A stretch of DNA of 64,000 nucleotides, taken from assembly GCA_963767635.1 (NCBI GenBank), contig CAVYEM010000001.1, forward strand, positions 682,001-746,000, read 5' to 3'. Below, one piece after another: positions 17,964 through 26,556 of this stretch. Within the stretch, counting starts at the first letter, position 1. The number at the start of each line of letters is the position of its first letter. The position numbers were made by a program, and so were the translations under genes. The stretch comes from CAVYEM01 sp963767635 (lineage in GTDB: Bacteria > Vulcanimicrobiota > Vulcanimicrobiia > Vulcanimicrobiales > Vulcanimicrobiaceae). Under the pieces are notes generated by a model. It did no database searches and was not told the DNA's origin. It saw only the letters and a list, made by a program, of their open reading frames with translations.

Positions 17964-18856
17964 TTCGCGCCGAGCAACTGACGCGTTGCGCCGATGGCAA
18001 CGGGCCGCTGGAACGCCATTGCGTGCACACCGCGGCATGTGAGATCGCCGGCGTGGCGATGGAACTGTGCACGGATATCCCTGAAGTTGCGCGCTTGTTT
18101 TCACTGCGTTATGCGGACCACCGCGCGGACCGACCGCCCGACTTCCGATATTATGTCGCGACGGTTCGCGGCGGCTACGCCTTTTGGTGCGCGCACGCAG
18201 CCTCGTGGAGATGGTCGCAAGGAGCATTGCCGCCGGACGCTGTGGCGTTTTTAGCGGATGCCGTTGCGCTTTCCGCGCTCGTGCGGTTCGATCGACGCCT
18301 CGCGAGCATTCAGGCGGCATGCGTCGAATACGGCGGCGTTGCGGCTGCCATTGCCGGCAAATCGACAACGGGAAAGACCACGACGCTTCTCGCATGCGCG
18401 CGGCGCGGTATGCGCGTGTATTCCGACGAACGCACCGTGCTGCGTGAGAACGTCGTGCATCCGTTTCTTCGGCGCTCGTCGATTCGCGCCGCTGGGACGC
18501 GCTTGCTGCTTGCGGACAACGATGCCGATAGGCCGCCGGACGCGCTCCGCGCCGCTCCGCAGCTTTCGCTCAAAACATGCTTCGGCAGCGCCGCCATCGC
18601 GGCGCCGCGCCGCTTGCGGGCGATGTTCGTCTTGAACGGCGCCGGGCGGTGTGCGGCGCTCGAGGCCATCGAAACCGCCGCGGCGCTTCCGGCTATTTCG
18701 CGATCGTTCGAGGCGTGCGGCGACATGGTCGATCGGATCGCGCGCGCCATGGGCACGTTGCAAAACGTGCGATGCTACCGCCTCACGTTGGGAAGTCCGG
18801 ATGAAAGCGCCGCGGCCATCGCGTACGCGCTCACTCGAATCGCAGCGGCTTCGTGA
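17954..18856 (+). CDS. HPr kinase/phosphorylase-like P-loop protein, second of a tandem pair
   Basis: ATG 17954 overlaps the stop of the previous gene by 10 bases once that gene's shift is allowed for. About 300 residues. An N-terminal domain of some 110 residues, with ALSALVRFDRRLASIQAACV at its end, precedes Walker A AGKSTTGKTTT (about 134-144) and RVYSDERTVL, the equivalent of the Mg-binding acidic loop in HprK. The domain order matches the first gene, and the two look like diverged duplicates. The 3' end overlaps a small membrane-protein gene (GTGA), so the three probably form one operon. Confidence 0.65.
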   Translation: MRVIRAEQLTRCADGNGPLERHCVHTAACEIAGVAMELCTDIPEVARLFSLRYADHRADRPPDFRYYVATVRGGYAFWCAHAASWRWSQGALPPDAVAFLADAVALSALVRFDRRLASIQAACVEYGGVAAAIAGKSTTGKTTTLLACARRGMRVYSDERTVLRENVVHPFLRRSSIRAAGTRLLLADNDADRPPDALRAAPQLSLKTCFGSAAIAAPRRLRAMFVLNGAGRCAALEAIETAAALPAISRSFEACGDMVDRIARAMGTLQNVRCYRLTLGSPDESAAAIAYALTRIAAAS

Positions 18857-19128
18857 GGCAGATCCGCGCGCGGTACTTGTGCGCATGCATCGCTCTGACG
18901 GACGGAACGATGCTGTTCGGAGGAATACCGCTCCAGCGATACAGTTGGGCGGTCGTTCATCGCCCCTTCGTGCAGACGCACACTGTGTTCATGCTGCTCC
19001 TGGCAAACCTTGCGCTGCTGGCGCTGGCGATGTGCGGCTTTGCCGCTGCGGTGCTTCTGGCGCGCCGCGGCTTCCTCATCGCGGTTAGGCGCGTCGCCAG
19101 ATCTTTCGCGCGACCCAACCGAGCGTAA
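18853..19128 (+). CDS. Small membrane protein linked to the HprK-like pair
   Basis: A GTG start overlaps the preceding stop (GTGA), a sign of translational coupling. The 91 residues contain one clear hydrophobic helix (VFMLLLANLALLALAMCGFA) and a basic C-terminus. The end overlaps the convergent SCO-like gene by about 44 bases, so the true 3' end is open to question. No family recognised. Confidence 0.4.
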   Translation: MRQIRARYLCACIALTDGTMLFGGIPLQRYSWAVVHRPFVQTHTVFMLLLANLALLALAMCGFAAAVLLARRGFLIAVRRVARSFARPNRA

Positions 19129-20086
19129 CGAACGAACAGATCGCAATCAGCACGAAGAGTGTCGTCTCGAGCAGAACGACGCCCGCGAACTGGCTTCCTC
19201 CGCACAGCGCTACAGCGCCGGCGACCAGTGCGAGCTTCCAGCGTCCCAGTGGGTTGGACGCCATGCCCGCCAAATGCAGCGCCTGCGCGCCCAGCGCGTC
19301 GGGTGAGAATCCGACGGTCTGTACGATGTCGGCGATTTTTCCGTCGGGCGTGCTCACGAACACTTTGTCGTTGTGGAGAAAGGCCGCATCGCTCACTCGC
19401 AGCGACGATATGCCGAAGCGATCGAGAAGATGTTGGATTTCGTGCTGGCGGCCGGTCAGAATAGACCATGAATCCCTGCGCGCTCCGTACTGTGCGCCGT
19501 AACGCTGAATGACCCATGGCGAATCGTACGCCGGATCCAGCGTTATCTCGACGAGATGAAAATGTTTGGAGTCCAACCGGTTCTGCAGAGCGGCGAATTT
19601 GGCGCTGAGCGCGGGACATTCGTCTTTGTCGGGGCATCGCGTGAAGATGAAGCTCAGCAGCACCACCTTGCCGCGAAAATCGGTGGCGAGATCCACTATC
19701 CGGCCCGTTTGATCCACCAAACGCGTGTGCGGTAAATGAGAGCCATAGTCGATGGGCAGGACCTTACCGGTTTCCGGCAGCCCGGGCACGAAGCGGGCGG
19801 CGACCACGGCATCCTCCAAGCCCCAGGGAGTGACGCGATCGTTCAAAAACGCATCGATGCCGGTTCCGGAAGGCAACTGCATTGCCGGCGAAATCGTGAA
19901 CGCGCGCGTTTGCGCAGGCAGCATTCCCGTTACCGCGTCGAGGCGCACGATCGTCGTCCCGCCCGGTCGCTGGGCGAGCGCCACGCCGTGTACCGGAATA
20001 ACCGTGGCGAAGGCGGCCGTTGGAAGAACGGTCAGCGCGAGCAGCAAGAGTGCTGCGCCGGTGCGGCCCAAAGCACGCATAATCAT
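19085..20086 (-). CDS. SCO1/SenC-like thioredoxin-fold protein with CX5C motif and C-terminal membrane anchor
   Basis: I chose ATG 20086 because the longer frame runs back through the neighbouring SCO gene. A signal peptide (GAALLLLALTVLPTAAFAT) and a domain of about 80 residues precede the SCO fold: LVDQTGRIVDLATDFRGKVV, LLSFIFTRCPDKDECPALS, LVEITLDPAYDSP. Two cysteines are spaced CX5C instead of the usual CX3C. A late His-containing segment (AAFLHNDKVFV) is present, as in copper-binding SCO proteins. A hydrophobic C-terminus (VLLETTLFVLIAICSFVTLG) anchors it. It follows a second SCO gene by 4 bases. Role probably copper insertion or thiol reduction for exported oxidases. Confidence 0.8.
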   Translation of the reverse strand: MIMRALGRTGAALLLLALTVLPTAAFATVIPVHGVALAQRPGGTTIVRLDAVTGMLPAQTRAFTISPAMQLPSGTGIDAFLNDRVTPWGLEDAVVAARFVPGLPETGKVLPIDYGSHLPHTRLVDQTGRIVDLATDFRGKVVLLSFIFTRCPDKDECPALSAKFAALQNRLDSKHFHLVEITLDPAYDSPWVIQRYGAQYGARRDSWSILTGRQHEIQHLLDRFGISSLRVSDAAFLHNDKVFVSTPDGKIADIVQTVGFSPDALGAQALHLAGMASNPLGRWKLALVAGAVALCGGSQFAGVVLLETTLFVLIAICSFVTLGWVARKIWRRA

Positions 20087-20090
20087 GAGG

Positions 20091-20648
20091 TTACTGCGCC
20101 AGAGCTTGCAGATCATTCGAAATCTCTGCGATGCTCGCATGCGAGGAGAGCAGTTCGCGAACGGCGCCGCTTTTGTCCAACACGTAGACGTAGTCGGAGT
20201 GCCCGATGTCGCCGCCTTGACGTTGCACCGCGACGCCATAGGCGCGATATACCCGCGCAAGTTCGCGCGGCGTTCCACTCAAGCCGATCGCACGCACGTT
20301 GCTTTTGCCGAAAAACGCGCGCATGGCTGCGGGGGTGTCGCGCGAGGGGTCGACCGTTACCATCACGATTTGGAGTTGCTGCGCCGTCAGGCCGGCTCGT
20401 TCGCGCGCGGCGCCCACATGCTCGAGCGTTTGCGGGCACACGTCTTTGCAATGCGTGAAGCCGAAGTACAAGGCCGTGATACCGGGCCGCGTACCCGCGA
20501 GCAGGAACGGTACGCCGTCCTGATCGCGCAGCGTGAAACGGTGTGCGGGCGCCGGCGGCGTAAGTACCGTTCCGTGAAGCGCGGCGGTCCCGCCGCACGC
20601 CGCCGCAGGCAGCAAGCAGAGGAGCAACCAAACCTTCCGAACGTGCAC
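20091..20648 (-). CDS. SCO1/SenC family lipoprotein, copper metallochaperone
   Basis: A lipobox (LLPAAAC) ends the signal peptide. The SCO core is complete: FTLRDQDGVPF, ALYFGFTHCKDVCPQTLEHV (CX3C), VMVTVDPSRDTPAAM and the distal His in GHSDYVYVLDKSG. These Cys and His residues bind copper for cytochrome oxidase CuA assembly in known members. It begins an operon with the second SCO-like gene. Its start overlaps that of a divergent MauE-like gene by a few bases. Confidence 0.9.
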   Translation of the reverse strand: MHVRKVWLLLCLLPAAACGGTAALHGTVLTPPAPAHRFTLRDQDGVPFLLAGTRPGITALYFGFTHCKDVCPQTLEHVGAARERAGLTAQQLQIVMVTVDPSRDTPAAMRAFFGKSNVRAIGLSGTPRELARVYRAYGVAVQRQGGDIGHSDYVYVLDKSGAVRELLSSHASIAEISNDLQALAQ

Positions 20649-21137
20649 GACTCAACCAGTCTAGGCTCGCACGGTTCCTGCGGCTACTCCGGAAGTCGCG
20701 CGCAGGCCGCAATTGCCGTTCTCCGTATTCTTTTGGGAGCGCTGTTCGTTTTTGCCGGCGCGGTAAAAGTGGGCCACTTCGACGATCTGGCGGCCGCAAT
20801 CGCGGGCTTCCGGCTGTTGCCGCAGGCTGCCGTTGCCGCGCTGGCGCTCGCGCTCCCGTTTTTCGAAATCGCTCTCGGTTTGTATTTGGCCGTCGGATTG
20901 TTCGCGCGTACGGCCGCCATCGTAGCGGCCGTCCAACTGACGGTATACGCCGGCGCAATTGCGTCCGCGGTCATTCGGCACATTGCCGCGAACTGCGGAT
21001 GCTTTGGTCCCCAAGACCGCACGCCGGCCGATTGGCCGCACGTCGCCGTCGATTTGGCGCTGGCGGCGTTGTGCGCGCTGGTTGCATGGCGCGCGCCCGG
21101 CTCACTCGCGCTCGATCACCGAATGAGGAACCCATGA
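20643..21137 (+). CDS. MauE/DoxX-like redox-associated membrane protein
   Basis: A GTG at 20643 gives about 164 residues with four hydrophobic segments (AVLRILLGALFVFAGAVKVG, VAALALALPFFEIALGLYLA, TAAIVAAVQLTVYAGAIASA, VAVDLALAALCALVAW) and the MauE-type NCGCFG loop. MauE-like proteins carry reducing equivalents across the membrane to periplasmic thiol proteins. The stop overlaps the start of the TlpA-like gene (ATGA). The longer open frame upstream is antisense to the SCO genes and is not real. Confidence 0.8.
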   Translation: MHDSTSLGSHGSCGYSGSRAQAAIAVLRILLGALFVFAGAVKVGHFDDLAAAIAGFRLLPQAAVAALALALPFFEIALGLYLAVGLFARTAAIVAAVQLTVYAGAIASAVIRHIAANCGCFGPQDRTPADWPHVAVDLALAALCALVAWRAPGSLALDHRMRNP

Positions 21138-21703
21138 GCAACCGCCGCATCCTAATGTGGATTACGCTGATCGTCATCGTCGTCGGCGTCCTTATCGCGA
21201 TTCGCTTCGCGAATACGGGCGCCGTCAAACGCAGCGCGAGCCAATCGCCCGTGACGGGCACGGCCCAAGTCGGTAAAAAAGCGCCGCAGTTCACGGCCGC
21301 AACGAATCAAGGCTATTTCGATTTGTCCAAAGCACGCAAGCCCGTGATGCTGGAAGTGTTTGCAACGTGGTGCCCGCACTGTCAGCGCGAAACGACGATA
21401 CTCGATCGACTCTATGCCAAGTATAAGGACCGCGTCGATTTTGTCGGCGTTTCCGGCAGCGACACCGGAATGGACGAGCGTTCCCCCGCAAGCGAGCAAG
21501 ACGTCATGAATTTTGCCTCGATGCTGCATGCGCAATACCCGCTGGCATACGATGGGTCGCTGCAAGTCGCGCACCTGTACTTGCAAGGCGGCTTTCCGAC
21601 TATCGCGCTGATCGATCGGAACAAAACCGTCACGTATCTCACCAGCGGGGAAACGCCGTATGCGGAGCTCGACGCGGCGATTAAGAAAGTGCTTCGCAGT
21701 TAG
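21134..21703 (+). CDS. TlpA-like membrane-anchored thiol-disulfide oxidoreductase
   Basis: An N-terminal anchor (LMWITLIVIVVGVLIAIRFA) is followed by a thioredoxin fold: VGKKAPQFTAATNQG, VMLEVFATWCPHCQRETTIL with the CPHC active site, VGVSGSD, and the cis-Pro loop GGFPTIALIDRN. ATG 21134 overlaps the MauE stop, so the two form a pair in which MauE would supply electrons. Such pairs reduce apo-cytochromes or copper sites before cofactor insertion. This fits the c-type cytochrome and multicopper oxidase nearby. Confidence 0.88.
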   Translation: MSNRRILMWITLIVIVVGVLIAIRFANTGAVKRSASQSPVTGTAQVGKKAPQFTAATNQGYFDLSKARKPVMLEVFATWCPHCQRETTILDRLYAKYKDRVDFVGVSGSDTGMDERSPASEQDVMNFASMLHAQYPLAYDGSLQVAHLYLQGGFPTIALIDRNKTVTYLTSGETPYAELDAAIKKVLRS

Positions 21704-21705
21704 GG

Positions 21706-22473
21706 TTAATCGTTTGGCGGCAACTGGTAGTTCCGCGGCGGTACGACGGGGCTGCCCACTTCGAGCGTTATGTTTTGATGCGCGCGCAGCGGAATGGCGG
21801 GCAGGGTTCCCGCGTACGGCACGCCGTTGACGAACGCGGTGACCGGACCGGAAAACGGACCGATCTGCTCACGCGTGAGCGGCTGGCCCCAAATGTCGAA
21901 CAGCATGCCCAACGTGAAGGGCCCTCCGTTCGGCGCGCTGACGTCGCCCGCTTCCACGTGAATGATGCCGCTGGAATCGTGCGTGTGAATCCAGTACAAG
22001 CACCCGCCGGTCCCGGTCGGGGACATGCCGATGAACGGCGGTATCTGCACTTGCGTGCCGTTGAGAAACAGTGCGAGGTGGCTGTGAATGTGCAGGGCGA
22101 CCTGTTCGGTGGTCTCGCATGGAATGCCGTCTACGGGCTGGCCGTGTCCGCCGCTCTTGGTATCGGAGATGATGCCCTTGTTCAAATTGGGGATCGGAAA
22201 GCCGATCGGTTTTCCGATGGCTTGCAAGTCGCGAATCGGAATCGGCTTGGACGTGGGCGATGGGCCGGGCGTGGGCGTGCTCATGTCGAACGCCGCGGCT
22301 TGCGTGCGCGAGCGGCTCGAGATCCAGTTCGAAATGCCGAATCCGGCCAGTACGAGCACGATAATTGCCGCAAACCCGATGTAAATCGGCAGCATGGGGT
22401 CGCGTTTGCGCGGGGGCGGTGCTGCGCCGCCGCGCGAACTTCTGCGCCGCTGCGCACGTGATGGCTGGCTCAT
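21706..22473 (-). CDS. Histidine-rich membrane-anchored exported protein, homologue of the 29.8-kb lipoprotein
   Basis: A basic N-terminus and one helix (PIYIGFAAIIVLVLAGFGIS) anchor the protein. A Pro/Thr/Ser linker leads to a domain with HIHSHLALFLNG, a Cys, YWIHTHDSSGIIHVE, FTLGMLFDIWGQ and GPFSGPVTAFVNG. The protein at 29775-30827 shares all of these in order (YHVHAFVGIYYNG, CYYEMHTHDASGIIHIE, YTLGDFLAIWG, GPLTGPVSIYTSG). The clustered histidines with one Cys suggest a metal site. The setting, next to SCO, TlpA and a multicopper oxidase, points to copper, which is an inference. No experimental function is known to me. Confidence 0.75.
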   Translation of the reverse strand: MSQPSRAQRRRSSRGGAAPPPRKRDPMLPIYIGFAAIIVLVLAGFGISNWISSRSRTQAAAFDMSTPTPGPSPTSKPIPIRDLQAIGKPIGFPIPNLNKGIISDTKSGGHGQPVDGIPCETTEQVALHIHSHLALFLNGTQVQIPPFIGMSPTGTGGCLYWIHTHDSSGIIHVEAGDVSAPNGGPFTLGMLFDIWGQPLTREQIGPFSGPVTAFVNGVPYAGTLPAIPLRAHQNITLEVGSPVVPPRNYQLPPND

Positions 22474-22480
22474 TGCGCCG

Positions 22481-23506
22481 TTAGTTGACTGCTGCGGGCA
22501 TTCGGGCCTGCGCCGGATCGAGCCTCGCGCCCACGCGCAGATACCCGCGTACGTAATCGTCGACCGCGTCGGCTAGGGGCGTTATTGCGCTCGCGTAACC
22601 GCTCGCGCGCAGACGTTGGATTGCCGCGCACGTGTGGTATTGGTATTTGTTCCGCAGCGCGGCCGGCATGTCGACGAATTCGATACGTTCCGGGACCTCC
22701 ATCGCGCGAAAGATCGGCCGCACGAGTTCCAGCCACGTATGCGCCGTTCCGGAGCCGACGTTGAATATGCCGGTCGAGCCGGCTTCGGCTAGATGCAGCG
22801 TCATTTCAACGGCGTCTTTGACGTACAGAAAGTCGCGCTGCTGCTCGCCGTCCCGGTAATCGGCGCGATGGCTCTTGAACAGACGCACGCATCCGCTTTC
22901 GCGAATTTGATGAAACGCTTTGTCGACCAAACTGCGCATTTCGCCTTTGTGCTGCTCGTTGGGTCCGAAGATGTTGAAATACTTTAGGCCGGTCATGCGG
23001 TCGAGCAAGCCGTGGCGGCGGGCGTAAACGTCGAACCGCTGCTTGGAATACGCGTACATGTTGAGCGCGCGCAGCGTGTCCAGATCGGCATCCTCTCGCA
23101 GCTCGTGTTCGAGCGCTCCGTAAGTCGCGGCGGAGGAAGCATAGAGCAAGCGAAGGTCCCGGCTAGCAGCCCAGCGCGCGACGTTTTTGGTGTATTCGTA
23201 ATTGTTGCGCATGAGATACGCGGCGTCGCTTTCCAACGTCGAAGAGCACGCTCCCAAGTGAAACACCGAGGATACGTCCGCAAAACGATCCGGCGCCTTC
23301 GTGACGGACAGTTCGAAGGCGTCGGCCTCCACGTAGTCCCGGTAGCGCAGAGGGACGAGGTTCTTCCACTTTTGCGAAACGTCGAGGCGATCGACGATGA
23401 TGATATCGTCGATGCCTCGCAGATTGAGCGCCCATACGATTGCGCTCCCGATGAACCCGGCGCCCCCGGTGACGATGATGCGGCCGCGGGAGAGATCGTG
23501 CTGCAT
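22481..23506 (-). CDS. hldD: ADP-L-glycero-D-manno-heptose-6-epimerase
   Basis: This NADP-dependent short-chain epimerase makes the heptose donor for the lipopolysaccharide inner core. Motifs: IIVTGGAGFIGSAIVWALN (Rossmann), the family-specific HLGACSSTLESD, YASSAATYG, the catalytic YAYSKQRFD, and KYFNIFGPNEQHKGEMRS. The 341-residue length is normal. ATG 23506 gives the usual N-terminus. It stands 7 bases from the His-rich gene and may be co-transcribed with it. Its presence is the best evidence here for a heptose-bearing outer membrane. Confidence 0.93.
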   Translation of the reverse strand: MQHDLSRGRIIVTGGAGFIGSAIVWALNLRGIDDIIIVDRLDVSQKWKNLVPLRYRDYVEADAFELSVTKAPDRFADVSSVFHLGACSSTLESDAAYLMRNNYEYTKNVARWAASRDLRLLYASSAATYGALEHELREDADLDTLRALNMYAYSKQRFDVYARRHGLLDRMTGLKYFNIFGPNEQHKGEMRSLVDKAFHQIRESGCVRLFKSHRADYRDGEQQRDFLYVKDAVEMTLHLAEAGSTGIFNVGSGTAHTWLELVRPIFRAMEVPERIEFVDMPAALRNKYQYHTCAAIQRLRASGYASAITPLADAVDDYVRGYLRVGARLDPAQARMPAAVN

Positions 23507-23555
23507 GGCCCGAGCGCTTCCCGTTTGCCCTTCCGCTGTCCTAGTGTGCGCGATC

Positions 23556-23696
23556 TTAGGGATCCTGATTTAGCGAGCGGATTCACGTTTGTCATGGTGA
23601 GCCTGTCGAACCATGGCCTAGCGCAGTTCTTTATTTGCACCCAAGACGTTGCTGCGCTTGGGAGTGTAGAAATCATGCCGTTGCGGCCTTCCCTAG
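23556..23696. repeat. Second MITE/REP-like element, related to 5642-5746
   Basis: It shares CCTGATTTAGCG, GCGGATTCAC and the core GTCATGGTGAGCCTGTCGAA, followed by CCATGGC, with the 5.6-kb copy. The right end GGCCTTCCCTAG is the same as there. The left end TTAGGGATCCTGA has decayed. The right-end CTAG supplies the TAG stop of the TonB receptor gene. Confidence 0.7.
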
Positions 23697-25993
23697 AACG
23701 GTGCGGTGAGCCGCAGCAGGATCGTCCGGCCCGACACGATTTGCGTCGTATTGAAGCCGTTCGCGATCTTGATGACGTATTGATGGTTCAAAATGTTGTC
23801 GACGTCGAGATCGAATCCCAGGGAACGATCGCCGTTCGTCCCCGGTTGTTTGCCAAGCGCAAGATCGAACGTGAGATGCGAGGGAAGACGATCGACGCCG
23901 CTTTGAAACTCGACCGGGTACCCGGTGCCGTACTCGCCTTGCAGCGTCGAGAACCACGCGTTGCCGCGGCCGAAGCGATGCGTGTACGCGCCGTTGGCTT
24001 CCCATCGCTGATCGTGATCTTCGTCCTGCCACGTCAAATTCGAAACGTCTGCGGGCGGGAAGAGAAATGTCGAGCCCGAAACGCCGGCCGCCTCGGCGTG
24101 CGAATACGTCCCTGAAAGGAACCAGGAATCCGCCGCCGATGCACGCCCGTCGATGCGCGCTTCAAATCCTTCGTCGCGTCCCACGGCGTTGTTGAATACT
24201 GCAAACAGCGGCGTGTTCAGCAACTGCGTCGTGTCGAGCACGTTCACGGCGTTGCGCCGGAAATAGTTCACATACCCTTTGATCGATGGGCTGAACGTGT
24301 GCGCCACGCCCATTTCGAAATACGCGTCGCGTTCGGGCTTGAGGTCGTAAACCGGCGTGCCTGCGCAGCCTTGCAGCACCACGCAATCCTGACGGACGTC
24401 CTCGAGCGAAGGCGCAGCGTACATGCGTCCGTAGTAAAAATGCACCACGTTTTTCTCATCCGGCGCGATGTTGACGCCGATACGCGGGCTGAGCTGGTCG
24501 CCGCTGGTGAATCCGGTGGAGTGATCGTAACGTACGCCGTAGTTCACGCTTAGGACGCGCGACGGAGACCACTTGTCTTGCGCGTACAAGCCGATCTGGC
24601 TTCCCGTCTGCGCCACGGAAGTGGCAACCGTCGTATATGGTAAAGCGGGATCGGGCGGCGCTGCGTTCGCGGGTGAGGCGATGAGCTCGTGATCGGTATA
24701 GAACTCGCGGCTGAGATCGGCACCGATTTTGAACGCGTGATGCGCGCCGACGCGCAATTGCGAGACACGAACGCCGGCATACGAAGCGCGCTGATCTTGC
24801 CGCAACCCCGCCAGGTACTGCCCCAAAAGGGTCGCTTGCACGTCGTTGCCGAGATCGCCGTCATAGGCAACGCGAGCATAGCGAACCCATGGAATGATCT
24901 GAAACACGCCGTTGCCGTCCTTCGAGGTTGCGGTGAAGTTCAGGTTTGCGTACCGATCGTACTCGCGCTGAACGTCGTCCGTTCCGGCTACCGCCAGCTG
25001 CGGGTCCACCGGATTATCGGCATCGGCGTTAATCGGAATTTGGAACTGCGCGAGTTGATTTGAGAAATCGAACGCCAGCGTTCGTCGAGCGCCCAGCGGC
25101 GCGACGTAACGAAGGAATTGATCCGACTGGGACGACCCGTCGTGGACCGGCGCATAGGTGGGCGTGTCCAGGCCGCGGTCCGTGTGCTGAGCGTTTGCGT
25201 TGATGAAGAGCTCACCCGTGCCGAGTTTTAGCGCCTGCTCGAAACTCGTAACCGCTTGGCCGTAGTTGCCGCCTCCGACGGTGAATTGTCCCTGCTCGCG
25301 CCGCTGCAGATCCGCAAGACGGTTGGTCTGCACGTTGACGACGGCGCCCATGCGATTTCCGCCGTACTCGGCGGGAAACGCGCCCGTGAACACTTCCACC
25401 GAGTCGACGTTCTTGGGATCGATAATCTCGGCGAAGTTCGAGGTTGTGCCCTGCGGCATCGGCGCGCCGTCGATCTCGTACGTGACGCCGTGGAAACCGT
25501 GCGCGACCGGTTCATTGTACGAGAAGCGCACGATACCGGGTACGGTTTGCACGATGCGGTCGAGGCTCGTATTGCCCGGAAGCGCCGCAAGTTGGCGCCG
25601 GCTGAGGACGTTGGAGGAGACGGGCGTTCCGGAGGCACCCGCGCGGCCCGCGACGTTTACGATGCCGATCACTTTGAGCTCGCCTAGCGCGAAGTTGACG
25701 GTTAAAATTTGATCGGACGACACGGTGAGCGGCAGTTTCTTTTCTGCAACGCCCGGATACGACGCCGAGAGCGTGTAGTCGCCGAAGGGAACCTGCGAAA
25801 AGACGTAGTTGCCCGCAGCATCGGTTGTTGCGGTCAACAGCGATCCTTCGCCGCGAAGGGCGAGCTTGACGCCGGCATGCGGCGCGTTGTTGACCAGGAT
25901 GTTGCCGCGAACCAGCCCCGTGGTGGCTGCAGCCGAGGGCAGCGCGGTAAAACAGACGAGCGCGGCCAGCGTGGCCGCGATGATTCTGGACAT
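23693..25993 (-). CDS. TonB-dependent outer-membrane receptor with N-terminal carboxypeptidase-like domain
   Basis: ATG 25993 (after GGAAAGG) starts a signal peptide (IIAATLAALVCFTALPSAAA). A CarboxypepD_reg domain follows (GNILVNNAPHAGVKLALRGE, TDAAGNYVFSQVPFGDYTLS), then a plug (IDGAPMPQGTTSNFAEIIDP, VFTGAFPAEYGGNRMGAVVN) and a 22-strand barrel. The last strand RTILLRLTAPF ends in Phe, as in outer-membrane proteins. About 766 residues. It is downstream of the cytochrome, multicopper oxidase and small membrane-protein genes on the same strand, with a 35-base gap, and is likely part of their operon. Cargo is unknown. A metal complex would fit the context. Confidence 0.88.
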   Translation of the reverse strand: MSRIIAATLAALVCFTALPSAAATTGLVRGNILVNNAPHAGVKLALRGEGSLLTATTDAAGNYVFSQVPFGDYTLSASYPGVAEKKLPLTVSSDQILTVNFALGELKVIGIVNVAGRAGASGTPVSSNVLSRRQLAALPGNTSLDRIVQTVPGIVRFSYNEPVAHGFHGVTYEIDGAPMPQGTTSNFAEIIDPKNVDSVEVFTGAFPAEYGGNRMGAVVNVQTNRLADLQRREQGQFTVGGGNYGQAVTSFEQALKLGTGELFINANAQHTDRGLDTPTYAPVHDGSSQSDQFLRYVAPLGARRTLAFDFSNQLAQFQIPINADADNPVDPQLAVAGTDDVQREYDRYANLNFTATSKDGNGVFQIIPWVRYARVAYDGDLGNDVQATLLGQYLAGLRQDQRASYAGVRVSQLRVGAHHAFKIGADLSREFYTDHELIASPANAAPPDPALPYTTVATSVAQTGSQIGLYAQDKWSPSRVLSVNYGVRYDHSTGFTSGDQLSPRIGVNIAPDEKNVVHFYYGRMYAAPSLEDVRQDCVVLQGCAGTPVYDLKPERDAYFEMGVAHTFSPSIKGYVNYFRRNAVNVLDTTQLLNTPLFAVFNNAVGRDEGFEARIDGRASAADSWFLSGTYSHAEAAGVSGSTFLFPPADVSNLTWQDEDHDQRWEANGAYTHRFGRGNAWFSTLQGEYGTGYPVEFQSGVDRLPSHLTFDLALGKQPGTNGDRSLGFDLDVDNILNHQYVIKIANGFNTTQIVSGRTILLRLTAPF

Positions 25994-26028
25994 GGGAGCC
26001 TTTCCTAAACGAGCGTGTGAAAAACGGT

Positions 26029-26556
26029 TTAGGAAAGAACCGGAGGCGGCCGCGAAAACAATCGGCGGGTGTGGGCGAGCGAACGAAAAACGCGCGCGGG
26101 CCGTTGACGCATGCGCACGTACTCGAATGCGAGCGCGCAACGCCGGCTTGTTACGCGCAGCGCGATGACGACCGCCGAAAGCGAACGCGCGATCAGCGCG
26201 AGGGTCAGGCGAACCAGCGCGCATGCCGCCAGCAGCGCCAGCGCGACGGCGAGAATCGGTATCCCGTGGGGCCGTTCGCACGATTCGAGCGCGGCGAACC
26301 ACGCCGAACCTGCGATAGAGAGCACGCCGAAGTTCGGCGTTTGGCTGCGAAGCCGCGCCGCTAGAATGCTGCCCTGCGTGGCTTGGCGGGAAGCCAGGCC
26401 TATGCCGAGCGCCAGCGCGAACGCGCCGGCCGCCAGCGCCGCATAGTGCAGCGTGCCTCCAACGGCGTGCTCCGAACCGAACACGAACGCGTGTGCGATC
26501 AGGGCCAGCGGCAAACCCAGCAGCAATGCAGCCGCGAAGCGGCGCGCCTTACACAT
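26029..26556 (-). CDS. Four-helix integral membrane protein coupled to the multicopper oxidase
   Basis: The start ATG overlaps the oxidase stop as TGATG (26558-26554), a classical coupling junction. The 175 residues hold hydrophobic segments FAAALLLGLPLALIAHAFVF, YAALAAGAFALALGIGLA, VLSIAGSAWFAALES and IPILAVALALLAACALVRLT, followed by a long basic tail. Histidine in the first helix and Cys-Glu in the loop (LESCERPHG) are the only obvious ligands. No family recognised. It might be an electron or metal carrier for the oxidase. Confidence 0.6.
   Translation of the reverse strand: MCKARRFAAALLLGLPLALIAHAFVFGSEHAVGGTLHYAALAAGAFALALGIGLASRQATQGSILAARLRSQTPNFGVLSIAGSAWFAALESCERPHGIPILAVALALLAACALVRLTLALIARSLSAVVIALRVTSRRCALAFEYVRMRQRPARVFRSLAHTRRLFSRPPPVLS

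Noticed and set aside
17063..18856. A single 597-residue protein with two P-loops
   Set aside because: The first gene's natural end is in another frame and overlaps a good ATG for the second. The fusion results from one indel near 17830.
19752..20642. N-terminal extension of the MauE-like protein
   Set aside because: It is antisense to both SCO genes. Arg-rich text with no hydrophobic pattern, and the MauE domain begins only after 20643.
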